Shown here: piece after piece, positions 37,160 through 48,505 of the stretch
Position numbering within the stretch: position 1 is the first letter of the stretch
Layout of the letters: every line of letters starts with the position of its first letter
Assembly: GCA_963920635.1 (NCBI GenBank)
Contig: OY987301.1
Location: 16,472,501-16,536,500 of the forward strand
Reading direction: 5' to 3'
Length of the DNA stretch: 64,000 nt
Origin: Pseudeuparius sepicola
Lineage: Eukaryota > Arthropoda > Insecta > Coleoptera > Anthribidae
The notes under the pieces: model-generated
Seen by the model: only the letters and a program-made list of their open reading frames with translations
Database searches by the model: none
Told to the model about the DNA's origin: nothing
Program-made: the position numbers and the translations under genes

Positions 37160-37955
37160 TTACTTTTACGACTGATTTTTAAATTTATTAGACGAAATAT
37201 TGTATATAATTTTTTTATTGCAGAACTTTATTGTTGTTGTATGTTGCCATTTGTAGTATTATATTATCGTGTAGATACAAAAATAAAATAAAAAACGGTT
37301 ATAATTAAAGCTTTTATTTTGGTCTACTTTGCTACGAATAACTTTATATTTCGAACTATAAAAATTTATAACAAAATAGAAAACATCTAATAAAGATATA
37401 ACAAAATCAGTCAACAACAAAAAGGTTTTAAGGAAATTATTGGAAATAATGGAATACAAAACTGTTCATATTGAAAATACATTGTAGCAATTGTGTATAT
37501 TCTCTCCTATTATATGAATCTTTAGTGTCAACTATAAAATATAGAGCAAGGCCCAAAGAATATAAAGACTTCTACAGGCATGCAGGTCGGACTAGGTTTG
37601 CCTGAAACATGAAGAGAAACATGCAAGTAAAGGTAATAAAAAAACATGCACAGAAATAATGAAGGGGTTACAAAAAGAAATTGTGAAAACCAGTTTTTTC
37701 CCACGATTGGGGAGTTACATTGAGGATTTTGTGATTGGGGTCATAGAAACTTCACTGGCGGTTTGAATCACGCTTATAATAAGACATGTTTTAAGTGAAA
37801 AACGTTCAAAATATATTTTTTTAAGAAATGTTAATTTTACTTAGACTTAAACTTGAATATCAACTAAAATCAAAACCAGGCTTTTACTATTTACATATAA
37901 GAGAGAATAAAATATGTGGGGAAACCAATTTGGCACATTAGGTTAGCTACCTATA

Positions 37956-38245
37956 CAGGGTGAGTCTGAAATAACTGGCATCCTCTTTTTGGGTAATAGA
38001 GATGGTCATTCTGAACCACTTTTCTTAATAATTTTTTTTCCTAGTGCCGAGATTTTTCTATAATTCATCCCCTCAAAATCCCCCCTCTATGAAAACACGG
38101 CACTGGCGCCCTGCTAACAACCGAGTAGCAAATGGTAAATCATCAACTAGTATAGTATCACAGACCTATATATATAGCTTCGCTAACTATATAGGTCTGT
38201 GCTCTTACCCAAAAAAAGGATGCCAGTTATTTCAAACTCACCCTG
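37956..38245. mobile_element. 290-bp MITE (CAGGGTGAG ends, TA flanks)
   Basis: The left CAGGGTGAGTCTGAAATAAC and the inverse right CAGGGTGAGTTTGAAATAAC continue together through TGGCATCCT and TTTTTGGGTAA. TATA/TA lies outside both ends. Inside sits another hairpin (38164-38206) with CACAGACCTATATA halves; that word recurs at 48822. Confidence 0.82.
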
Positions 38246-38701
38246 TATAGAATACTAAGGTGTAACTTCAAAACCAATTTAAATGAGTAATTTTCTGAAT
38301 TTAATAGGAACAAGTACCAAAATTTGATGTTCCTAGAATAAAAATTTAAAATAACAATACAATTGATTTCCAATTTTTAAGTATCATTTAAAAGAATCCT
38401 TAGTACTAACATATAAGTACTTTTCTCTTATATGAGTATATTTAGCTAGATCACTATATGTATAGCTAAGATGTTCAGTTTGATTTTTTTTATTTGGGGT
38501 TTTGCACTTTAAAATGCTTATCTATCCAAACTCTAAAAAGTCATATTGAGTGCGTAACCAATACATGCAATAACTTAGATTGAAGGACAGAAGGACAATA
38601 TCAGTAAGTCCAACATTTCGTGTCTTTAATCCCCGTTCAAAAATTTTAAGAAGGGGTATTGTTGAACCCCTGGAGCACGCCTGTGAAGTTATTTTTTTTT
38701 T

Positions 38702-39196
38702 TTAATTCAAAAGTAAAATTTCTGTGTTTCTCTGAAAAAAATCAAAAGTTTTAAGTCTTCTTGTGCTAGTTCTTGGATTCTCTTTAACATAATTTAAAAC
38801 GTCTGGCTCTAATCTTATTCTCCGTGTTTGGTTTGTGCCCCGATCATCTAAATACAGTATAAAATATCTTATCAATCTTTGCACCAGCCTAAGGATGTTC
38901 TGTTCTTTGGTACATTTGTGTACAGATATTGCACCATACCAAGTTCCGTTGAACTTCTAAACTGTTTTCTCAAAAGATAAAAGAAACATAGTAGGCCAAA
39001 TTACATAACAAGACCCTAATTTTAAAATAAGTTTAAAATATAAACTCCCCAAAAGAATTTCAGAATTGTTGAGAAGTGCAAAATGAAGTCTCCTATTAAA
39101 AGTAGCTATAATTTTGATTTCAATTGACAAGTCAGAAAAAAATTCCCTAAGAAAAAGCATATATACAACGGTATCAAAAGGTGAAATGTGGGACAC
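38702..39196 (-). pseudogene. Decayed transposase fragment, mariner/IS630-like helix-turn-helix region
   Basis: A minus-strand frame reads RRIRLEPDVLNYVKENPRTS followed by TRRL, the pattern of a transposase DNA-binding helix (ENPxxSTRxL). It is interrupted on both sides by stops, and a second frame at 38957-39196 may be a later part. No terminal repeats were found. Confidence 0.4.
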
Positions 39197-39360
39197 TGTA
39201 TAAGGGTTTCGTTTCTAGTAGCTTCTACTTTAAGTGGAAGTCGAAGATTGAAACTTGAGAATCTTATTTAAATTCTCAAAACAAAACTACAAAAAATTAA
39301 ATCAAATTCAATATTAGGGGCACCTCCACTCGTCCTAATTTCTCATAACCTGTCACAAAA

Positions 39361-41934
39361 TTACACAATAGTTTCAACATCGCTAATAACCTGAATACCG
39401 TGCTTCGTAAAAATAAACTTCACAAGATTCTCGTCACAACTCTTACACTCCTTCAAGCTTCCAGACTTATCGTCCTTGTCTCGTGTCTTATCGAGAGCGG
39501 CGCAGCTCTTCGACCCCTTCATCTTTTTTTCTTCCATACTAACCTCGTTTTTATTGATCCCCTCACCGCGCACTATCTTGTGCACGCCAGTGCTCTCGGT
39601 TATTATCTTCACAGCTTGTCCCGGATGTTTGGCTTTGACGAAAGAATCGACAGTGTCGATCGACATCCGTTTGTCGAAAGTGGAACGCGAAAACGGGTTG
39701 TTGTTGCATATGTAAAGGCAGCTAGGTGGACTGGGCGACTTCACAGACATGTCGGTTGGTGAGGGAGTTAGGAAAACCGAACTTTTAGTGTTGTCGGTAG
39801 GCGATAAGTACTTACTGTTGTCCATGGGAAGGCACAAAACAGACATGTTTGTTAGAAAATCGCTAGAAAGTTAAAGGGAGGGGGTGAAGTGGGTACTTAC
39901 TTTTTTCTACAGCCATACAGGCCGTTTTTGACAATATAGTCGATGACTCTATCTGGAATTAAGTACCTAACAGATTCTGATCTTCGTAGGGCTCGCCTGA
40001 TTTTCGTGGAACTTACTTCATTTTGTATCCATTCTGTCACAATCATTATTCTGGCCTAAAGCATATTAGTAGAGAAGTTACATACTGTCATTTAAAAAAA
40101 TGCATTCAAAATATTTGTTGTGCTTTATTGTTAACCATATTAAAAAACATTCCAGACGCAGACATTTACTGACAAGGGTGGCAGCTGAGTTTTATAACCC
40201 AAAGCATTGAGTAAAAGAATATATTAAAATATATATATTGAGTAAAAGAATATATTAAAATATATATTCTTTTACTCAATGCCCAAAGTAAATGAATGTG
40301 GCAATTATCTATTAGTGGTGGCAGATTTATAGGTGATTTTGTGGACGTGGACAGTACTGGACAGTAGTTCATGTGGCATGTATGTACTTGTCAACATTTT
40401 GACACATTTTGAAATCGGTGACTTCAAATCATGTTAAAAATTAAATTAAAATTTTTTTTTGAAATTTCCTTATTTTCCATCAGATTTCAAAATGTGCCAA
40501 CGTATTGCTATTGTAAAATAATAGAAGTGTTCAGGCAACACTTTTGCTTTATGTTTACCTTTTACTTTTATTTAAAAGCTGGGAAGTTTAAACTTTTTCT
40601 TTATAATCTTTATTATTCTGAAAGCAGTTAGAACTGCGTACACGTCGTTTTGTCAAATTACCAATTCGAGGTTAAGAAATACAAAATTGTTTGCCAAATA
40701 AAAGCTATATTGTTAACTACAATCACCAAGAAGAACTCCACCACGCAAAAACTCTATTTAGCAGTAAAAAAGGTCGTAAGGATTCAAAATGCACATGTGC
40801 AAATAATTTTTAAAAAGCACGCTGCCTGAACGCCTGCTTTATTTCTTTAAAGTAAAACATAAAGCAAAAACATAAATAAGATAAAAGTTGCAGCATGAAC
40901 CAGGCTTCAGTCGCTCGGCATTGATAATTACAAAAATTATAAATTTCTTGCCTTTTTTGCAACACGCATTCATAACACCTGATACCTATATTATTATACA
41001 TACCATGTATTTTGTCAACATATCAGAATTATAAATAAACTCCTCTGGTTTTGTATTTGTCCTTGTAATCACAACTAAACCATGCTGTCCCACAATTGCA
41101 TCCATCTACAAAAAATAATTAGTTTTTTAATCACTTATTAACAGAATTCCTGCATTCTTACATCTTCATCTGACCACAACCCTGGAACTCCAAACGATTC
41201 AAGCAAATCGGCCCCGCACAGCAGTTTGACAATGACAGGTTCTTTACAGCCATTTTTTAGATTTTCAGGCAACCATTTGATATCCTCTTCATTTACGTCA
41301 TTTATCACATTCGGGGATGGATGCAGAAATGCATTTACAACGTTCTAAACAAATATATATTTCAGAAATTAAATTGTGGCATACTTACGAGTATGATAGA
41401 GGCAAGTAAACGGAACTTAAGAGGGCTGACTGTTGAGGCATCAGGCTGGCAATGGTAACAAAAGCCAAGTAGGACCACATCGCAATACAAATTAAAGAGG
41501 AATAGCCAATAAGGAATCTAATGATTATATAAATCCAAATGAATATTGCAATTAGAATATTTGCTATAAAATACCTGATGATATTGCAAAACCTGTCGGG
41601 TTCTGCTCCAAGATTCTTGTTTACATTCCCAGTCAGACAATTTTACCCAATCATTACAAGCTAATGCTAGATTTATCATGTTTAATCTGTTTGTTGAAGC
41701 TTCGAGGTCTTTTTTTCCATACCCGTCATGTACCGGAGAAATAATTCCTCCAACGACGACATGCGTTCCCATTCGATTTATATGATCTCTTGCAATTTCT
41801 TAAGTCCATCAAAAGATGATTATCAACGTTCATGAAATAAATTGGTATACCTACTCACCAAATATTCTCAAATGCATGTTTGTTGGAGGGTTGAAACAAC
41901 CACATGCCAGAAGTATTACTTTTGTAGGTGCCAT
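39361..41934 (-). CDS. Nmnat: Nicotinamide mononucleotide adenylyltransferase (Nmnat), two possible 3' isoforms
   Basis: Exons in order: 41859-41934, 41575-41798, 41162-41344, 41004-41105, 39901-40055, 39361-39862. The enzyme makes NAD from NMN and ATP and is also a neuroprotective chaperone in flies. Exon 1 encodes the nucleotide-binding motif [14 protein letters not shown]; the others include [18 protein letters not shown] and the [11 protein letters not shown] motif. Exon 5 ends either at a stop inside the last intron (39897-39899, 247 residues, ending GCRKK) or at a GTAAGT donor joining exon 6 in frame (413 residues). The intron is only 38 nt. The long form adds a Ser/Pro-rich tail ending SDVETIV. 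Drosophila Nmnat is known to produce nuclear and cytoplasmic forms by alternative 3' splicing, so both products are plausible. Confidence 0.93.
40198..40288. repeat. 77-bp hairpin with 7-bp duplication and repeated filler
   Basis: CCCAAAG (40198-40204 and 40282-40288) flanks an insert that begins CATTGAGTAAAAG and ends with its inverse. The left part is copied twice (ATTGAGTAAAAGAATATATT), as templated filler would look. It lies in Nmnat intron 5 upstream of exon 5. Confidence 0.8.
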
Positions 41935-43061
41935 TGTGCTAGACAAGATGACAGTTTACATATTATAATAAGGGGACATAAAAGTTGCTTTTAAAAGAAT
42001 TTTGTAAAATTCTTGATCCTAATAAATTATTCTTTTTATAACCACTTGATAACCTAAGCTAACTTGAATATTTTGTGTTTGACCGTGGTTTGACCACAAA
42101 ATAAATAGGTTATGTTTGACGACTTGAATTTTAAAAGAGACACCAAACACCAAAGTTAGATTGACAAGAAAAAAACACTAATTGATGGTTCGTTCCCACA
42201 GAGATCGAACGATCTCTGTGTTCGTTCCTAAAAGTACTGATCATTAACATTACCAGGGTGCTTCTAAATTATGGTGCCAACCTAACATAACAGGCAGAAA
42301 ATGTTACTTTAAACAAAGAGTTTTCTATAAACATCCAAAAGTGCCGGCTCTCCGTATAACCAAATTGATATTTTCTCAATACAGCTTATAGAAACAAACT
42401 AGTACTTTGTGGAAGAAACCAGAACCAGAGAACTAGCTGTAGTTTTCTGTAGCTCCGACTTTTCTCTGAACTAGTGACAACGACAACCTAACCAAGGTTA
42501 GTTTTTACTAACCTGAAATCTAACCTATTTGGAGTCTTCCGCGCCCGCCGAAGCTATAGGTTGTCGGTGACCGGTCCATCCGGCGATAAAATGGTGGTGT
42601 CACTTGATGCCACATGTCGTGGCTGTTTCCTCTGAGTCGGCGGGCGGAGGAGGGCTCCAGGGAATGGAAAGGAAATAACGAGTTACCAAGTTAGGCAGAC
42701 ACAGCAAAGCTGGACATATCCACCCCTACGAAGACTGACGTGGAAGATTTGAAGCTCACAAGAGGATTCCATTGGAAAAGAAAATAATATATTTTATCAG
42801 TGTATAATAAATAGTTCAAGTTTCCAAGTTGGACGGACACATCAAAAGCTGGACATATCCGTCCCAACGAAGTGCAACAGGACACATATTGGCTCAATTG
42901 TTCGGAAGAGCAGAGGCCATAAAAAGATAAGAAGAAGAAAAACTAACCTATATATTTTGTGACGACAACTAACCTATATATTTTGTGACGACAACCACAA
43001 AACACAAAGCAATTGGAAATGTGTGGTTATATAAATAGCAGCCGTTCAATTTTCTGAAAAG
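41935..43061. promoter_or_regulatory. Divergent spacer between Nmnat and TIMMDC1 homologue
   Basis: About 1.1 kb shared by two outward-pointing genes. It holds the scar at 42189, a GC-rich patch near 42540-42650, a diverged direct repeat at 42686 and 42820 (both contain AGCTGGACATATCC) and two tandem copies of AACCTATATATTTTGTGACG at 42946-42994. The ATG of the + gene is at 43062. No TATA element can be assigned with confidence. Confidence 0.55.
42189..42228. repeat. 24-bp perfect palindrome with perfect 8-bp duplication
   Basis: TTCGTTCC (42189-42196 and 42221-42228) immediately flanks a palindrome with halves CACAGAGATCGA and its inverse. Confidence 0.9.
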
Positions 43062-44418
43062 ATGTTTAAAAAATTTATTAAAAACACTTTAAAATGTTCC
43101 GTGCTACCATTTTCAGACATTTTAATAGGCCCAGGCCCCCATTCTGACAGGCTACCCATAGTAGATGAAGACTCAAATTCCACTGAAACTGGATTAGATA
43201 GACTCAAGCAAATGTTCCAAGCAGAGTATGAACCAAGCACTTATATTATGGTCATACAAAATGCATTTAACAACATTTGATGGTTTCCAGCGAATTTGGC
43301 AATATCTCGTTAGAAGCAAACACAGTTTTTCAAGTCTCTTGCATGAGTTTGTTCATCGGAGGACTCTATGGAGGCATTATAAATAGCAGATCCGCCTATC
43401 AAGATTTCATGAGAAATAATGAAGCTACGTCTTTCAAGAGCCACTTAGATGCTAAAGTAAGTCGTATAGTTACATTTTACGCAGTGGTTCTTTATACATC
43501 TGACGAATATATATATATATATATAATAAGGATGTAAGATTAGCGAGTGTAAATGTAATAATTACAAGAAAAGGTGATAATGGGCAAACACTCAAAGTTA
43601 ACAAAGATAAAAAAAAAAAAAACTAGTAACCGCATACACGTGTTTCATGCTATTTGGCAATCATCGGTACGGTGTAACATTAACCAAATCAAAAGATAGG
43701 CAGATAGGCATGCAAATGTGCTGTTGGCTCCTGCCTGGACTTCATTTGTTGCTTCCCAAATCATGCCTATCTTTTGATTTGGTTAATGTTACACCGTACC
43801 GATGATTGCCAAATAGCATGAAACACGTGTATGCGGTTACTAGTTTTTTATCTTTGTTAACTTTGAGTGTTTGCCCATTATCACCTTTTCTTATATATAT
43901 ATATATATATATAAGGATGTAAGATTAGCGAGTGTAAATGTAACAATTAAATAATAAACTATTTTTAAGTGTCATATTGAACTAGATTTTTGTCAAAACT
44001 AAATTTAAAACATTTTGTACTTTTGCCCTGTCCAATGCAAAATTCAAACATTAACATCTTTACATTATATTAGGAACTCACTTAATTGTAAGTAATTTTG
44101 AAATTTATATCACAAAAACTATTTTAATGTAATTTTAGAGTGACTGAAGAAGCAGTTAAACAACTGCGAAAGCTTTCACCAATAAAAAGAGTCTTCACAC
44201 TTAAAAAATGGCTTATTTCCCACTAGGGCAAAAGTACAAAATGTTTTAAATTTAGTTTTGACAAAAATCTAGTTCAATATGACACTTAAAAATAGTTTAT
44301 TTTTAAAGGTATATAAATGTCACTAGTTACTATTATTATACCTTTATCTAGGTATATTTGAATTATTATTGTTGTTAGTAAAATTTGGTTTGTTTTCTAA
44401 GAAAAGTAAATTTGAAAA

Positions 44419-44466
<48 letters not shown>

Positions 44467-45513
44467 TTGTGCTCTCATTTGCGAGTTGAGTCACATGAAT
44501 TCGTTGGACTACATTTAACGCCATACACGTTCGAAGTAAACTTATTTGAAGATAGGTCGGAAGTGTATTTTTCTCAAGCATAACTGCAATAAGGAGCGTA
44601 AGCCCCTTTTCTGGCGATAGGCGCTGCCGTATGAAAAAAGAAGGGGCATTCGTCCTATACTGTGGCAGTCGGTAAGGATGGGTGCTGCCATATGAAAAAG
44701 GAATATCGAAATACAGGAATTTTCAAATAAGCTAGCTTCGGAATTTCGGACGTGTATGGGGTTAAATCCCAGAAAGGACGTTAAATGTATGTGCAAAGAA
44801 GTCACGTGACTCTACTCACCAATGAGTGCGCAAGCCGTATTCTGACTTTCATATACGTCGGACGTGTAAATAGCCCACTTTGTACATTTTAAAGGTCGTA
44901 ACAATTATATTCTAAAACTTACAGCGCAAGCTGCAGGATAAAGTAACATTAGCCTTTGGTAAAGGAGCTTATAAATGGGGCACCAGGCTTACGTTTTTCA
45001 CAACCACATTCATGTAAGTTTCAAAGTTTGTTTGCAAACATTAAAAAGTAATGGTAGTAATTTTAAGTGGTACTGCTACTATGATTCAAGTGTACAGAGG
45101 AAAAAGTGGAATTTCTGAGTATGTAATTGCAGGTGGTTTAAGTGGATTTGTTTATAAATTTCCAATGGGACCCAGGGGCTGGATAGTGGGCTCAGGATTG
45201 GGTAAAGTTCTCCTCCCATTTGTTGCATATACAGGTATTTTTTTATATTGACGTCAATATTTTCTTAGGGATGGTTTTGGGTCTGATATGTGGAGCTACG
45301 ACAAATGCTTTGTTGGCATTGAGTGGTTTATCAATTGACGAGGCAAGGCAATATCAGAACGTATTGCCAAACTACAGGAAGGAGTGGATGAAAACAGGAA
45401 TGAAACAATATATGGAAAAAGAAGATTATGCCATACTGAAAGCACGTGATGAAACAATAGGAACAGAAGGAGAACACATAGATAATATAGATAAGGGTAC
45501 TAGTAAAAAGTAA
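43062..45513 (+). CDS. TIMMDC1: TIMMDC1 homologue (Tim17/22/23-family complex I assembly factor)
   Basis: Coding segments: 43062-about 43250, about 43291-43456, 44925-45013, 45068-45201, 45269-45513. The first segment ends near EYEPSTYIM; the second carries SLFIGGLYGGIINSRSAYQDF. Later ones give TLAFGKGAYKWGTRLTFFTT, EYVIAGGLSGFVYKFPMGPRG and a hydrophobic GMVLGLICGATTNALLALSG followed by a charged tail. This matches the four-helix TIMMDC1 layout, with a Gly-rich motif in each helix. The protein sits in the inner mitochondrial membrane and helps build respiratory complex I. The last three joins are in phase. The first join is not: the frame changes between 43250 and 43291 with no consistent GT-AG pair, so I cannot state the exact boundary. 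Intron 2 (43457-44924) holds two hairpins. Confidence 0.82.
43507..43950. repeat. Long hairpin with 134-bp arms bracketed by a ~40-bp direct repeat
   Basis: The arms (about 43567-43700 and 43762-43892) are near-perfect inverse copies; each contains AAAAGGTGATAATGGGCAAA in its orientation. Outside stand (AT)n plus ATAAGGATGTAAGATTAGCG and the following ~20 bp at 43524 and again at 43911. The direct repeat is much longer than a normal target duplication. Confidence 0.88.
43956..44298. repeat. Second inverted repeat, perfect 74-bp arms with hammerhead-like core in the loop
   Basis: The arms at 43956-44029 and 44225-44298 are exact inverse copies (start AAACTATTTTTAAGTGTCAT). In the loop, CTGAAGA (44144-44150), a GCAGTT/AACTGC stem with AAAC loop, then GAAA (44168-44171) follow the order of a hammerhead ribozyme core. 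Penelope-like elements carry such motifs. The third stem is not convincing. Confidence 0.75.
44420..44463. repeat. (AT)n microsatellite
   Basis: About 44 bp of alternating AT in TIMMDC1 intron 2, after a run of A. Confidence 0.95.
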
Positions 45514-46442
45514 ATTGTAATATATTTGTTGTTTATTAGAATATGTATTTAATACTTGTTTTTTTTTACAATTATTGGCAAAAATACTAGTTTCCTATTC
45601 AACTATTCAAAATACTTTGCCATAAAGTAGAGCAATGGAGCAACATCAAAGTAGGTACATTTTTTGAAAGTTAATTACAATATTTTTTACGGTTATGGGT
45701 ACTGAATGAATTTCTGTTTAAAAAATTATATTTAGTATCATTTTTAACGGACAGGCAATTTTTTGGATCCTTATAGCCTTCCCTGCAACTTTGTGAACTT
45801 TCTTCCTTATATTATTTTAATAAATAGTTCAATTACTTTGAAAGCAGTTGCCATTTTAAATTTATCATTAGAAATAATTGAAACATTTATTCATTTTTAC
45901 AAATTAATAGAATGAAGTTTCTGGAATTTCACCTGTTGGCTTGATATTTGAAGACAAAAAATTACCGGTCAAGTATGTATTTTATACGTGTATAATAAAA
46001 CAAAATCAATAATTTTCAATCACAAGTGAGCACAATATACTATAAAAAAAATTAAAGCTGGGTAAGTCAATAGCAACAAAACAGACAATATTTGGGCTTC
46101 CATTTCAATCACGGGTACACCCAGGACTTTTGTTTAGGAGGGTCTAGGCCCACTCAAATAAAAAAATTTCTAATTACTTTCAATTAATTTTACAGTGAAA
46201 AGTGCTGCTTTTTAATTTTAATCAGATACATAATCTCGCCCTTGATGCGCCCATGACTTTAACATAAATAGCATACGCTGCGGCATTTAAGTTTTTTGTC
46301 ATGTTTAAATATTTAATCACAACCAGAACTATAGCTTATTTTCAATTTTCAAATATAACTTATTGAACATTAATTAAATGGCAAAACTGTCCATATCTAA
46401 CGAAAATGTGTTATAGTTTTAAAGCAAATTACATAGTTTTGA
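45514..46442. other. Convergent spacer between TIMMDC1 homologue and twinfilin
   Basis: AT-rich 3' UTR-like sequence of both genes; no element or further gene recognised. Confidence 0.65.
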
Positions 46443-48505
46443 TCAGTTGTTGCTGGCCTGACTTTTTGTCATTCTCTTTGGGCCTCTGTTCGGGGGGCCT
46501 TTGGGTTTGTCGAATTTTGGCCGATGAAGATTTTTTGTTGGATGGATTTCTTCATACAAAAACTGCTCCGTTAATTCTGAACCCGAGTCAATTTCAAGCT
46601 AAAAATTAATAATTGTACATGCCCAAAATAATAATAACAGGTGTTTACTATAAAAATAAGTACAGGTATACAAACATAACGGTAACTTAGCTAGATTTCA
46701 ACGTTAGTAAAAGTTTAAGCATTTATATCTCACCTTTTTAACAATTTCCAGACCCAAATTAGCGATAGTATCTGTAAGAGGATTCTTACAACTAGAATAG
46801 AGCATTCTCTCTCGGATTGGGCAAGTATATCCAGGCATAGAATAAATGAAAACTAAAAATTCAGAATAATGAAATAATAATTACAACCATAACTCGATTA
46901 AAAATTACCTAAGTTTTCCATATAGTCGCCTTCGTGTGTATGTTTAAATTTGTAAATATGATAACGACCGCTGTCAGTTGGAACTTTTGATGGTAGTTTA
47001 TCTAAAGTTATGTTTTCAGCTGATACAAGGTTAATAATTTCTTCCTCAATATCTAGAACATACAAGTAGACATCACCTGTCAATTTGAATCAATTTTTCA
47101 TCTCGAGAAGCTACAATTTTTCAGTGAAAAAACAGGGTCATAATAAAGTATATGTAGACAAAGTAGGGAACAAAGATCCGATTAATTTTAAGAATAAAGA
47201 TTTCATGACGCCTCTATACTGACAACACTGGCAGTGTTTAGAATAAGCATGCAAAATCATCTCAAAAGCATTTTCAGTAAGTTTCACCACTGGAAAAAAA
47301 ACACCATTCCACCCCAAACAATTAAAATCTAAACCAATGTATTGTCTCCCCTTCAGGGACTAGTTTTAGGTTTAGCTATTGGTACAGCGCAGTAAATGCT
47401 TTGCTATTGGATTGATTCTTATCAGAGATAGAAGGATTTGATTGTCGATTGAAGATACGGAAATACTTTTGCTGTACTATTTATTAAATTGATTAAATAC
47501 CAGCTTACCTATTTTTAGCTGCAGGTAATTATAGCTCCCTCTACCCACATCTTTAATGGCTTGTTTGGCTGGTTCGGTTATGGGAAATGCGACTCCGCTC
47601 AAAGTCTTTTGTTTGCTATCCACACTTATATCCGTATTTATTTCATTCTTTTTTAATTCCTCAAGCTCCTCTTCTCTCATCGAAAGGGGAGCGGGTGCAG
47701 AGACCGCTTTCTTGTGTTTCTTATAGCCTTCCATGGAAATGTCACTCTAAAACATTTTTTAAAATATATAAATGGCAAATCTTGTTTCACGTTTTCCTAC
47801 AATAATAGTTCCGTGTAACTCTTCTTTAATTTGTGCAGAACCAAACTCCTGCTTTAAAGTGGCCTTAGTAGATGCATATAACATTTTTTGTCGTACTGGA
47901 GCAGTGTCTGGAGACCAACTAATAAATAACCATTCATATCCCGAGACATTTTTGCTGTCCAATCTATGAAATTATTAATTGAAATATGAAATTATAAATA
48001 TTTAGTTGTTTTACCTGAATAAAATATAGCATGGTTGATTTTCTTCTACTAAACAAGTGACGAATTTATCGTAATCTTTTTCCCAGTTACTATGCTTGAC
48101 GTCATTATGGTCGGTTAGTGCTAATTGTTCTAAAAACCAATGGATTAAAGATGAAATATTAAAAATCTTCTCATTCATCTTGAAGTAAAGCTAGCTACCT
48201 TCTTCGATAGACACCTTAAACACTCTGACTTTTCCATCTCTGCATTTTGCAAAAAACTTTTTTAAACTCTCGTTCGCTAAAAAAAATATCCAATAAATTA
48301 AATTTTAAAGAAATTAGTAATAGAAAATTTGTAGAAATGGTGCCATTTTTGACAGAAAAGAGGATTTTTAAAATACCATTTAAGTATAAAAAATTTTTGA
48401 ATTACATTTATTTTTAAAATATTCTATAAAGTTATGACATTACTTTTTTGTCGCTTGAAGCATAATAATATAAATTGTACCTTTTATTCCTGTTTGATGA
48501 GACAT
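46443..48505 (-). CDS. twf: Twinfilin
   Basis: Eight exons in transcript order: 48481-48505, 48199-48276, 48015-48129, 47801-47963, 47509-47746, 46909-47052, 46734-46852, 46443-46598, giving 345 residues, the usual length. Twinfilin binds actin monomers and capping protein in the cytoplasm and controls filament turnover. It has two ADF/cofilin-homology domains. The first (about residues 5-135) shows [20 protein letters not shown] and [20 protein letters not shown]. The linker holds [20 protein letters not shown]. The second (about 175-310) shows [27 protein letters not shown] and [14 protein letters not shown]. The C-terminal tail with [17 protein letters not shown] is the capping-protein and phosphoinositide-binding region. 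All joins are GT-AG and in phase. Confidence 0.95.

Larger units (their letters stand above)
37160..39360. other. Convergent spacer between beta4GalT7 and Nmnat
   Basis: Contains the 3' UTRs, the MITE at 37956-38245 and a decayed transposase fragment near 38702-39196. The remaining sequence is AT-rich and unassigned. Confidence 0.65.

Noticed and set aside
38164..38206. CACAGACCTATATA hairpin as another excision scar
   Set aside because: No flanking 7-8 bp duplication; it is inside another MITE and has a 15-nt asymmetric loop.
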